The notes: generated from the sequence alone by a model not told the origin. DNA of 14,292 bases from an uncultured Candidatus Melainabacteria bacterium (GCA_934754775.1 CAKVIM010000030.1:1-14292); one strand, 5' to 3'. Counted from the first letter of the stretch, positions 1-7,121 are shown. Numbers and translations: made by a program.

Positions 1-77
1 CTCACCCGCATTCGTAACGTTCGCATAGCTCACGAACGACTGCTCCCTCTCCAGTTGGAGAGGGGTGGGGTGAGGTT
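1..77. repeat. REP-like hairpin element, copy 1
   Basis: This is a short non-coding palindromic element. The outer ends are CTCACC (1-6) and GGTGAG (69-74). The core is a 9-bp perfect stem, CCCTCTCCA (45-53) pairing with TGGAGAGGG (56-64). The 42 bases 36-77 recur exactly at 670-711. The core resembles the CCCTCTCC/GGAGAGGG palindromes scattered in many bacterial genomes, so a REP/BIME-type repeat is likely. The window starts at its first base, so the true left edge may lie outside. Bases around 134-172 partly mirror 1-34 in inverted orientation, so the unit may be longer. Confidence 0.75.
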
Positions 78-207
78 TAGCCCGTTAGGGACAGGACGAC
101 TTTAGCACCAACCGCCCTAAATAGGAAGGTCGCAAGCGTGCGAACGTAAGTGAGCTACGCATGCGGGTGGGTTATGAATTGACAAATTTCTTTAAAATAC
201 TTCTTCA

Positions 208-602
208 TTTTCTTTTCTTTATTGCGAAAAAGAAAAGAAAACGAAGCAAAAGAAAAGAAATGACGCACTGTTTTCTACAACCTTACGGTTGTGGATTAAA
301 TTGATGCAGCAGGCAGAGCCTGCACTCTTGCACTCGCTAAGGAACGCTCGTGGTACGAATGATGTTCTACTGGTTATTATTGGGGTGAAACCCCAACCTA
401 CTAACTGGGGTAAAAGGTTGAACGCTATATACGCCGTGAGCGTGTGGCGATTAGCCACAATAGCGAACAAAAGAGTGCAGGCTCTGCCTGCTATAATCAT
501 TTAAACCACGCCAGAAAGGCGTAGAAAGCGGTAGCGTATTTTCTCTTTCTTTTCGTTCTTTTCTTTCTCTTTTTATTCGCAACAAAAGAGAAAGAAAAGA
601 AC
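208..602. repeat. Large imperfect palindromic (MITE-like) element
   Basis: This gene-free block has two arms that are inverted copies of each other. The innermost arm parts are a perfect 21-bp inverted repeat (309-329 and 471-491). Further out, each arm carries TTTCTAC, a small hairpin and GTGG in the same order: ACAACC/GGTTGT at 277-292 on the left and ACGCC/GGCGT at 508-522 on the right. The outermost parts are purine/pyrimidine hairpins: a 13-bp stem at 208-220/229-241 and a 19-bp stem at 555-573/584-602, both with TTGCGAA-like loops. The middle holds further small hairpins, including GGGGT/ACCCC at 381-393 and GTGGC/GCCAC at 444-458. No transposase is present. A non-autonomous mobile or structural repeat is the best reading. 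Confidence 0.7.
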
Positions 603-632
603 AATCCAAATTTTACCCTTACGGGATAAACC

Positions 633-711
633 CTCACCTGCATCTGTAATGCTTGACACAGTCTCGCTAACGACTGCTCCCTCTCCAGTTGGAGAGGGGT
701 GGGGTGAGGTT
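633..711. repeat. REP-like hairpin element, copy 2
   Basis: This is the second copy of the element at 1-77, in the same orientation. Bases 670-711 are identical to 36-77. The left part (633-669) is diverged but keeps the CTCACC end (633-638), which faces GGTGAG at 703-708. The core stem is CCCTCTCCA (679-687) with TGGAGAGGG (690-698). The two copies bracket the large palindrome. It lies about 70 bp upstream of the next gene. Confidence 0.75.
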
Positions 712-783
712 CAACAATTTCCTCTAAAAGATTGATTGAAAATTTCTTAAATAAGTTATATCCTTAACAATAAGAGGTCTTTA

Positions 784-1017
784 GTGAAAAAACATATTCT
801 CAAAAAACAAATACTTCAAAAAGAATTACAAATAAAAAAACTACATTTACACCAAACATCTTCCGATGTTTGTAACGATTTATATAATTCTTTAATCCTA
901 GAAAAAGCTATTCTTAAAAAACAATTAGAAGAGCTTGAAAAGAACCCTATTATTGAAAAATTCAAGCAAACTTTCAGAAAAAAAGAAAAATTGATTTGCG
1001 ATTATTGGAAAAATTAG
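784..1017 (+). CDS. Small coiled-coil hypothetical protein
   Basis: I do not recognise this 77-residue protein. It starts at GTG, chosen because AAGAGG (772-777) sits six bases upstream. It is rich in Lys, Leu, Ile and Glu, with hydrophobic spacing suggesting two helices able to form a coiled coil (about residues 3-22 and 36-54). It ends with a basic tail, KFKQTFRKKEKLICDYWKN. There is no signal peptide or membrane segment. A possible weak promoter is TTGATT (732-737) with TTATAT (756-761). It stands alone between the repeat block and the transketolase promoter. The ribosome binding site supports it as a real gene, but its role is unknown. Confidence 0.6.
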   Translation: MKKHILKKQILQKELQIKKLHLHQTSSDVCNDLYNSLILEKAILKKQLEELEKNPIIEKFKQTFRKKEKLICDYWKN

Positions 1018-1045
1018 AAAATATTTAGGATTTTTTTAATATTTA

Positions 1046-1054
1046 TGTTATAAT
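1046..1054 (+). promoter_or_regulatory. Extended -10 promoter of the tkt-ftsEX operon
   Basis: TGTTATAAT is a perfect extended -10 element (TG at 1046-1047, TATAAT at 1049-1054). No good -35 lies at the right distance, which is usual for extended -10 promoters. Transcription would begin near 1061, giving a leader of about 12 bases with AGAGGA (1064-1069) before the ATG at 1073. It probably drives all six genes to 6111. Confidence 0.65.
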
Positions 1055-1072
1055 TCTCGTAAAAGAGGATTT

Positions 1073-2020
1073 ATGCGTACGATTAATTATGATGTAAAGA
1101 AATCTATAAGAGGGGCTTTTGGAGAAGAATTAGCAGAACTTGGAGCTAAAAACAGTGACATAGTTGCTCTTGATGCTGACTTATCAGGTTCTACTCAAAC
1201 TTCGATTTTCGCAAAAGCTTTCCCTGAAAGATTTTTTGATGTGGGAATTGCAGAACAAGATTTGATGACAACAGCTCTAGGTCTATCATTGGAAGGGAAA
1301 ATACCTTTTGCAGCTACGTTTGCGGTATTTGCTACCGGTAGAGCCTATGACCAGATTAGAAACTCAATCTGTTATCAAAAAGCTAACGTTAAAATCGTTG
1401 GTGCCCATGGCGGTATCACGGTGGGCGAAGACGGTGCCAGCCACCAAGCATTAGAAGATATATCTTTAATGCGAGGGCTCCCAAACATGACAGTACTTGT
1501 TCCGGGGGATTACGAACAAACAAGACAAGCCGTAAGGTTTGCGTCAGAGCATAATGGCCCTGTATACATTAGGCTTTCAAGAATGAATGTTCCTGAAATA
1601 TATGACAAAGAGTATAAATTTGACCTAAACAAAGCAGTCATCTTAAGAGAAGGTAGCGATGTTTCAATATTTGTAACGGGTGACTTATTGGCAGAAGTCG
1701 TTAAAGCAGCAGAAATACTTGAGAAAAACGGAATTAATGCAGAAATTATTAACATTCCTGTTATTAAACCGTTAGATTGTGGAACTATAATAAATAGTGT
1801 AAGTAAAACAAAATTGGCTGTAACGGTTGAAAACCACTCTATTATTGGCGGTTTGGGTTCTGCTGTGGCTGAATGTCTTTCAGAGAATGCTCCGCACAAA
1901 TTGGTTCGCATCGGGGTTAACGACAGATTCGGTCAAAGCGGAACTCCTGCAGAGCTATTGAAATACTATAATTTGGATTCAGAAAGTATTGCTAAAAAGG
2001 TTATTGAGTTAAAGAAATGA
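1073..2020 (+). CDS. Transketolase, C-terminal subunit
   Basis: This 315-residue protein matches the C-terminal half of a split transketolase, with the pyrimidine-binding and C-terminal domains. Transketolase moves two-carbon ketol units between sugar phosphates in the pentose phosphate pathway, using thiamine diphosphate. The conserved Glu that activates the cofactor lies in DVGIAEQ (E61). DGASHQ (residues 120-125) and GQSGTPAELL near the end are typical of the family. The N-terminal, diphosphate-binding half normally sits just upstream, but it is not in this window, where a small hypothetical gene and repeats occupy that place. The start is supported by AGAGGA (1064-1069). Its stop overlaps the ftsE start as ATGA. 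A DXS-type or other two-subunit ketolase is less likely given the length and motifs. Confidence 0.88.
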   Translation: MRTINYDVKKSIRGAFGEELAELGAKNSDIVALDADLSGSTQTSIFAKAFPERFFDVGIAEQDLMTTALGLSLEGKIPFAATFAVFATGRAYDQIRNSICYQKANVKIVGAHGGITVGEDGASHQALEDISLMRGLPNMTVLVPGDYEQTRQAVRFASEHNGPVYIRLSRMNVPEIYDKEYKFDLNKAVILREGSDVSIFVTGDLLAEVVKAAEILEKNGINAEIINIPVIKPLDCGTIINSVSKTKLAVTVENHSIIGGLGSAVAECLSENAPHKLVRIGVNDRFGQSGTPAELLKYYNLDSESIAKKVIELKK

Positions 2021-2694
2021 TACAATTAAGATCGGTTACAAAAAAATACAAAAATAATTATGCACTAAAAAATATCAATCTCGACATCTTATCAGGCGAG
2101 TTTGTGTTCATCACGGGAGCATCAGGTGCAGGCAAATCTACTTTGATGAAAATGTTATACAAAGAAGAAACGCCAACTACAGGTACGGTGTTAATTGGCG
2201 GGATAAACATTGCCAATCTTCCGCCGGAAAAAGTTCCGAACCTAAGAAGATGCATGGGAATTGTGTTTCAAGACTACAAATTATTACAAAACCAATCTGT
2301 ATACGACAATATCGCTTATGTTATCAGAACACTCGGCATCAGCTCTTCTGACATAAGAACTCGTGTAACCGGTGCATTAAAGGTTGTAGGTCTATTAGAT
2401 AAAGCAATGGCAAAACCAAGCGAGCTTTCCGGTGGAGAACAACAGCGTGTAAGCATCGCAAGAGCTTTAGTAAACGGGCCTCCGCTTCTAATCGCAGACG
2501 AACCTACAGGAAACTTAGACCCTAAAAACTCTCTGGAAGTTATGCAAATATTGGAGCAGATTAACCAAAGAGGTATTACTGTAATTGTGTCAACACACGA
2601 TTATACTCTTGTTGACCGATTCAGAAAAAGAGTTTTGACGCTTGAAAAAGGCGAAATTATAAGAGATATTCAGGCAGGTACTTATGGACAATAG
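2017..2694 (+). CDS. ftsE: Cell division ATP-binding protein FtsE
   Basis: FtsE is the ATPase of the FtsEX complex, which sits at the inner membrane and, in well-studied bacteria, activates peptidoglycan hydrolases at the division site or side wall. The 225 residues carry every ABC motif: Walker A GASGAGKST (34-42), Q-loop Q85, signature LSGGEQQRV (137-145), Walker B LLIADEP (157-163) and switch His194. The segments IVFQDYKLL and DEPTGNLDP are typical of FtsE. The length is normal for the family. The start codon overlaps the transketolase stop (ATGA), so translation is probably coupled. The following ftsX gene confirms the assignment over other small ABC ATPases such as LolD. Confidence 0.95.
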   Translation: MIQLRSVTKKYKNNYALKNINLDILSGEFVFITGASGAGKSTLMKMLYKEETPTTGTVLIGGINIANLPPEKVPNLRRCMGIVFQDYKLLQNQSVYDNIAYVIRTLGISSSDIRTRVTGALKVVGLLDKAMAKPSELSGGEQQRVSIARALVNGPPLLIADEPTGNLDPKNSLEVMQILEQINQRGITVIVSTHDYTLVDRFRKRVLTLEKGEIIRDIQAGTYGQ

Positions 2695-3592
2695 CAGGCA
2701 ACAATTAAAAAAACAAGTAAAAAAACATATACCTAAAGATTGGCTCTGCGAACTCCGTATAGCCTACAGAATAGTCATGGAAGCAGTAAATGACATAAAA
2801 AGAACAGGCATAATTAACGTAGTCATCATCACAACAATGGCTGCAATCTTGACGATTTTTGGAGTTCTGTTCAGATTTACGTTATCGCTTTCAACTTTTG
2901 CAAACGAGTTAGGAAATGTTTTAGAAATATCAGTTTATCTGAAAAATGATGCATCTCCTTCAATTGTAAAAGACAGAATCAAAGAAATTAAGCATGTAAA
3001 ATCAATAACACTCAAGACAAAAGAAGAATCTTGGCAAAATTTAAAGCAAGAATTAGGGCTTCATGATATTGCCAACCCGCTTCCAAACACATTAAGAGTG
3101 AAAGTTGATAAACCTGATAATATTTCGGAAGTGTTTAACCAGATTAAACCGATAGCCGGAGTTGAAGACATGGGATATGCAAAAGAACTTGCAAAAAAGA
3201 TGCAAGTACTTACAAATGTCGTTAACACCACTATGATTTTTGTAATTATAATCTCGGCAGCACTTACAATAACAATTATCAACAACACAATCCAGCTTGT
3301 AATCCAATCTCGAAAAGAAGAAATCGAAATCATGCGTCTGATGGGCGTAAGCAACTGGTACATCAAAACACCATTAATTATGCAAGGTGCGTTTTACGGC
3401 TTCGTATCATCAGTAATTGCAGTAATGCCGTTGAATTGGGTTCAAGGATTGTTAATAAATGTACACAAATTCTTCTTGATACCGACTCCTGTTTATGCAC
3501 AAAATATAGTTATCATAACCTTGCTGTTAATCGGCACGGCGTTTGGTGCAAGCGGCAGCTTCTTATCAATAAAGAAACACTTACAAGTTTAA
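2684..3592 (+). CDS. ftsX: Cell division protein FtsX
   Basis: FtsX is the membrane partner of FtsE and passes ATP-driven movement to cell-wall hydrolase activators outside the cell. The 302 residues show the FtsX plan: a cytoplasmic N-terminus, TM1 (about 43-65), a large extracytoplasmic loop (about 70-178), then TM2 (179-205), TM3 (232-255) and TM4 (273-296). NPLPNTLRV (131-139) matches the family NPLPxTxRV motif, and EIEIMRLMGVSNWYI (213-227) is the FtsE-contacting loop. It overlaps the end of ftsE by 11 bases, a sign of coupled translation. No hydrolase (EnvC, PcsB or RipC type) is encoded nearby, so the target must be elsewhere. Confidence 0.95.
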   Translation: MDNSRQQLKKQVKKHIPKDWLCELRIAYRIVMEAVNDIKRTGIINVVIITTMAAILTIFGVLFRFTLSLSTFANELGNVLEISVYLKNDASPSIVKDRIKEIKHVKSITLKTKEESWQNLKQELGLHDIANPLPNTLRVKVDKPDNISEVFNQIKPIAGVEDMGYAKELAKKMQVLTNVVNTTMIFVIIISAALTITIINNTIQLVIQSRKEEIEIMRLMGVSNWYIKTPLIMQGAFYGFVSSVIAVMPLNWVQGLLINVHKFFLIPTPVYAQNIVIITLLLIGTAFGASGSFLSIKKHLQV

Positions 3593-3607
3593 GAATAGGT
3601 GGCAGAT

Positions 3608-4405
3608 ATGGATAAAACAATCGAATTAGTAAATAACGTAAAAGACATTCATGCAATGCCGAGTGTTATCGTCAAAGCACTTAACATAATGAAAAAACCT
3701 ACAGCCAGTATGAAAGAGCTGGGTGACATCGTTATGTACGACCAATCTTTGACTATCAAGATTTTGGCACTTGTTAATTCAGCTTATTACGGATTCTCTC
3801 AACAAATAAGCTCTATTAACATTGCATTATCGCTACTTGGCTTAGTTAAAGTCAAAAACATTATCGTTGCAGTTGCAATGAAACCTATGATGTCAAACCA
3901 AGGCGACAAAGAGCTTTGGAAACACTCAATGAGAGTAGCGGCAGGTTGCGAATACTTGGCTAACATCACCAAAATTATGGACTCAGACGAAGCATTTATT
4001 GCAGGTTTTGTACACGACGTTGGTAAGATTGTTTTGCATATGGCAAATGAAAAAGCTTATGGTAAAGTAATTTCAGCAGTAAATGACGGTGCTGATGTTC
4101 TTGATGCCGAACGTAAATATTTTGATTCAGACCACGTAAAAACAGGTTCTCTGTTGGCTAAGAGATGGCAGCTGCCAATATTGCTTGCAAACATCATTTC
4201 TTACCACCATACACCTTCACTATCATCAATTCCGGTTCCTTGTAACCTTGTTTGTATGATAGATAAATTGGTTCAAGAAAACTTTAACCCAAGCACGCTT
4301 GATAAAGACTTTATCAAGACAATGGGCATTGATTTTGCAGATATCGAAGATTTGAGAACAGCAGTTTTACAAAAGGCAGAAGTACTTATTTCAGAATTGT
4401 CATAG
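3608..4405 (+). CDS. HDOD-domain signalling protein
   Basis: The 265 residues are almost entirely one HDOD domain, a relative of HD phosphohydrolases found in bacterial signalling and usually thought to be non-catalytic. Family signs are LVNSAYYGF (55-63), the HD-type HDVGK (136-140) and DHVKTGSLLAKRWQLP (175-190). His106, His136-Asp137, His176 and His200/201 remain, so a metal site could still form. I chose the ATG at 3608 because AGGTGG (3597-3602) lies five bases before it. A GTG at 3599, in the same frame, would add three residues but lacks a good ribosome binding site. It lies 15 bases after ftsX and 7 before the GGDEF-like gene. Partner and ligand are unknown. Confidence 0.85.
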   Translation: MDKTIELVNNVKDIHAMPSVIVKALNIMKKPTASMKELGDIVMYDQSLTIKILALVNSAYYGFSQQISSINIALSLLGLVKVKNIIVAVAMKPMMSNQGDKELWKHSMRVAAGCEYLANITKIMDSDEAFIAGFVHDVGKIVLHMANEKAYGKVISAVNDGADVLDAERKYFDSDHVKTGSLLAKRWQLPILLANIISYHHTPSLSSIPVPCNLVCMIDKLVQENFNPSTLDKDFIKTMGIDFADIEDLRTAVLQKAEVLISELS

Positions 4406-4412
4406 AGGTAAT

Positions 4413-5579
4413 ATGCGAATAGTCCTAATTTCAGATGATTCTGATTTCTTTGAGTACATTTCGCCTAAACTCATTCTCAGAAAAAGCGACGAGCTATTCC
4501 GATTTTCGTTTGACGAAGTATTAGAAAAGCTGCATTTGTTAAGCGTTGCAGCAATCATTATTAACAGCGAGAACTCCGAAGACAAAACAGTTGAGTTGCT
4601 TAAACTTTTGAACGGAGTACCCGCAATAATTTTTGCTTACAACGATTCTGAAGAATTTAGGATAACAACTTTCAAAAATGGTGCCTTATCCTTCATCACC
4701 CCTATGACTTCAGATAAAGAATTGCAAGCAAAAATGCTTCCACTACTTGCTCACGCCGATTTATTAGAGAAAAATAATCGCTACAGAGAAATCTTGGTTG
4801 ACAGCAAACTTCTTGCAAGCACAAACGAAGTTTACCTTGACTATGCCAAAATACTTGATAAAGAACTGGATAAGATTGATAAAACTTCAAGACAAGCTAT
4901 ACTTGCAGCAATATCACCCGATGATAAAACGAAATTTTTACTGCAAGCCAACCAAATTGAGACAATAATATTAAATAATATTCGCCAGAATGACGTTCTT
5001 ATGAACTATGCTGCGAACAAATATTTTATGCTGCTATATGATGTTGATATTGAATCAGCAAAAAAAATATGGAACAAAATTGCCCAACAGATTCCGCAAA
5101 AGATTTACGCAGGATTTACAACGACATTAGCTAAAAAACGTCAACAAGCAATTAACGAAGTCTTGAACAGGCTGCACGAAGCTATTAATTATGAAAAACT
5201 TGCTCAAAAAGAACAAGAGAATTCAATTGAAAACTTCAAGCTTTTTAGGCAAGAATTTAACAAAAAAATCGAAAAAATTATCCAGCCGGTATTCTATCAA
5301 ACAAGGCTTAAGTATAACGACAAACTCTTTGGTATGACAATAACACAAGCCTCTGACCAAGATTATTCGTCACTAACAATTTCTGCAAGAAATTGCACAG
5401 GGGTTTTGAAAATCACGGCTCCGGGATTTTCTAAAATAAATATAGATATAATAATCAAAGACATAAATAAACGAATCAGTCTTGAGCCAAATGAACTTGA
5501 AGCCGGATTTTTAGAAGATTTAATTGAACAATTTATAAATGAATTTAAGAAGGAGATTGAAAATGACATTACTAAATAG
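4413..5579 (+). CDS. Pseudo-receiver / degenerate GGDEF protein
   Basis: This 388-residue protein looks like a signalling protein that lost its catalytic residues. Residues 1-115 follow a response-regulator receiver: the acidic pair D8-D9 is present, but the phospho-acceptor Asp position reads IIIN (N51), and the usual Lys is missing from FITPM (94-98). Residues about 145-262 follow a GGDEF domain, with RQNDVLMNYAANKYFMLL aligning to the R.sD..aRyGGDEF.vll pattern. The active-site GGDEF is AANKY (200-204), so no c-di-GMP synthesis is expected. Residues 270-388 form a region I cannot place. The domain reading comes from pattern recognition by eye. AGAGG (4403-4407) precedes the ATG. It overlaps the next gene by 17 bases and may act with the HDOD protein upstream. 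Confidence 0.65.
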   Translation: MRIVLISDDSDFFEYISPKLILRKSDELFRFSFDEVLEKLHLLSVAAIIINSENSEDKTVELLKLLNGVPAIIFAYNDSEEFRITTFKNGALSFITPMTSDKELQAKMLPLLAHADLLEKNNRYREILVDSKLLASTNEVYLDYAKILDKELDKIDKTSRQAILAAISPDDKTKFLLQANQIETIILNNIRQNDVLMNYAANKYFMLLYDVDIESAKKIWNKIAQQIPQKIYAGFTTTLAKKRQQAINEVLNRLHEAINYEKLAQKEQENSIENFKLFRQEFNKKIEKIIQPVFYQTRLKYNDKLFGMTITQASDQDYSSLTISARNCTGVLKITAPGFSKINIDIIIKDINKRISLEPNELEAGFLEDLIEQFINEFKKEIENDITK

Positions 5580-6111
5580 CAATGACTCTCTTGTTATGAT
5601 TATTGACATACAAGACAAATTATTGAATGCAGTTTTTGATAAAACTACAGTTGCAAAAAAATCTGAAATTATCGCAAAAGCAGCAAACATTTTAGGCATA
5701 CCGACTATTGTTACAGAACAATATCCAAAAGGCCTTGGCTCTACCATTACTAACTTAAAAGAAGCTTTAGCTGAAAATACTCAATACTTTGAAAAAACAA
5801 GTTTCTCAGCTCTTGAAACGGCTGAAATCGCTAACGCAGTTAAAAACACAGAAAAAAAACAAGTTATTTTGTTTGGTATTGAAACACATATCTGCGTAAG
5901 TCAAACAGCGAATGCATTGATAGAAGCAGGTTTTGAAGTTTATGTAGTTAGTGACGCTTGCGGAAGCAGAGCTGAAAGCGAATACGAAGCCGGACTTAAC
6001 AGAATGAAAGATAACGGTGCCAAAATTATTACAACCGAAATTGCATTATTCGAATGGTTAAGAGGTGCTAAGCATCCGAATTTCAAAGAAGTTCAGACTT
6101 TAATCAAATAA
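5563..6111 (+). CDS. Isochorismatase-family cysteine hydrolase
   Basis: The 182 residues form a single isochorismatase-like hydrolase of the nicotinamidase/YcaC kind. The Asp-Lys-Cys triad is visible as D15 in MIIDIQ, K78 in YFEKTSFSAL and C111 in GIETHICV. Members cleave amides or isochorismate, and the substrate cannot be read from the sequence. I chose the ATG at 5563 because GAAGGAG (5549-5555) lies seven bases upstream. An upstream in-frame ATG at 5539 lacks such a site. The gene starts inside the end of the GGDEF-like gene and closes the operon. Its end overlaps the convergent PLP-enzyme gene by 19 bases. Confidence 0.85.
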   Translation: MTLLNSNDSLVMIIDIQDKLLNAVFDKTTVAKKSEIIAKAANILGIPTIVTEQYPKGLGSTITNLKEALAENTQYFEKTSFSALETAEIANAVKNTEKKQVILFGIETHICVSQTANALIEAGFEVYVVSDACGSRAESEYEAGLNRMKDNGAKIITTEIALFEWLRGAKHPNFKEVQTLIK

Positions 6112-7121
6112 TAAAGTCTGCGGAGCTTGGCTTTCGTAGTTCCTAAACCAGTTAGAAGCATTACGGATTTTTCGTTAGCCCGCTCATCTTCAATATTATA
6201 TTCATTAAAGAGGATTTCAGAAAGTTCATACCCTGACAATCCTTCTTTTTTTATCAAAAGTTTGGTTATATCGTCACCATAAAACTCAAAGTTTGTAAGA
6301 GATGCTCTAAGTTTTTTGAGTTCTGTAATTAATTCTTCAATTTTTTTCTTGCCACGCTTTGAGTTCAAGAAATTTATATTAGCTTCTATTGTCGCAAGCA
6401 TTGGATAAGAAGGTGAAGTTGTGAGCAGCATATCTAAAGCCGTTTTAGGATTAAGTTCGCAATTACAATGTAAAAGTGCAGTCGGATTAATGCCTCCGGC
6501 TGTTTTATGCAAAGATTGAACCGTAAAATCAGCGTATTTTATTGCCGAAGTCGGCAAATTTTCACTAAACGGATAAAGTGCCCCATGAGCTTCATCCACA
6601 ATTAATCGCACATTATGTTTTTTGCAAGCTTCTGATATATATGGAATATCAGATACAATACCTTCATAGCTTGGAGAAGTCACAATAATTGCCTTGGGAG
6701 CATTCTTTTCGAGCAACTCATCTATATTACTAAGCCCTTCATAAACTCCCCATTCCTCATTATATGGAAGTGAATACTCTACAATTTCTGCCCCTGCAAG
6801 CTTTGCAGCATTTTTGTGACAAGGATGCGAATTTTCCCACACAAGAATTTTATCCCCTTTGTTGCAACAAGTAAGCACAGCCGCTTGAATTCCTGAAGTT
6901 GAACCGTTTGTCAAAAAATGGGTTGATTTTGTTCCATAAATCTTCGCAGCTCTTGCTTCCGCTAAAGCCAAAGCCTCTTGCGGATTATAAGCATCTACTT
7001 CCGAAATATCATGGCGATACCACTGATAGAATTTGTGAAAAATACAAAGTTTTCCGTCGTGACTCGGAGTCGTAAACAAAGATTTGTTATTTTTTTTTCT
7101 AAAAATTGATATTAAACTCAT
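6093..7121 (-). CDS. Orn/Lys/Arg decarboxylase-family PLP enzyme (short form)
   Basis: This 342-residue protein belongs to the fold-type I PLP enzymes and is closest to the Orn/Lys/Arg decarboxylase major domain. Visible features are TTPSHDGK near the N-terminus (17-24, like the family TPGHKGG), the phosphate-binding NGSTSG (72-77), DEAHG (176-180, with D176 contacting the cofactor nitrogen) and the Schiff-base lysine in SLHKT (K206). Classic members run to about 450 residues or more. Here the C-terminal domain is cut down, so decarboxylation of a basic amino acid, which could feed polyamine synthesis, is possible but not proven. The ribosome binding site is weak. The gene converges on, and overlaps, the isochorismatase-family gene. 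Confidence 0.78.
   Translation of the reverse strand: MSLISIFRKKNNKSLFTTPSHDGKLCIFHKFYQWYRHDISEVDAYNPQEALALAEARAAKIYGTKSTHFLTNGSTSGIQAAVLTCCNKGDKILVWENSHPCHKNAAKLAGAEIVEYSLPYNEEWGVYEGLSNIDELLEKNAPKAIIVTSPSYEGIVSDIPYISEACKKHNVRLIVDEAHGALYPFSENLPTSAIKYADFTVQSLHKTAGGINPTALLHCNCELNPKTALDMLLTTSPSYPMLATIEANINFLNSKRGKKKIEELITELKKLRASLTNFEFYGDDITKLLIKKEGLSGYELSEILFNEYNIEDERANEKSVMLLTGLGTTKAKLRRLYYLIKV
6094..6120. terminator. Possible bidirectional terminator in the convergent overlap
   Basis: CAGACTTTA (6094-6102) and TAAAGTCTG (6112-6120) form a 9-bp perfect inverted repeat with a 9-base loop. It covers the stop codons of both converging genes (TAA at 6109-6111, and TGA on the minus strand at 6095-6093). 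The U tract is poor on both sides, so strength as an intrinsic terminator is uncertain. Confidence 0.45.

Noticed and set aside
219..500. 93-codon minus-strand ORF in the repeat block
   Set aside because: It is the other strand of the same palindrome and ends in a run of Phe and Ser from the purine/pyrimidine stem.
289..504. 71-codon plus-strand ORF in the repeat block
   Set aside because: It spans the arms of the palindrome, has no ribosome binding site, and its codons are explained by inverted repeats.
1..711. CRISPR array
   Set aside because: There are only two widely spaced direct copies with an unrelated palindrome between them, and no regular spacers or cas genes.
1510..1911. 133-codon minus-strand ORF opposite the transketolase gene
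   Set aside because: It lies entirely inside a well-conserved plus-strand gene and shows no family motif.
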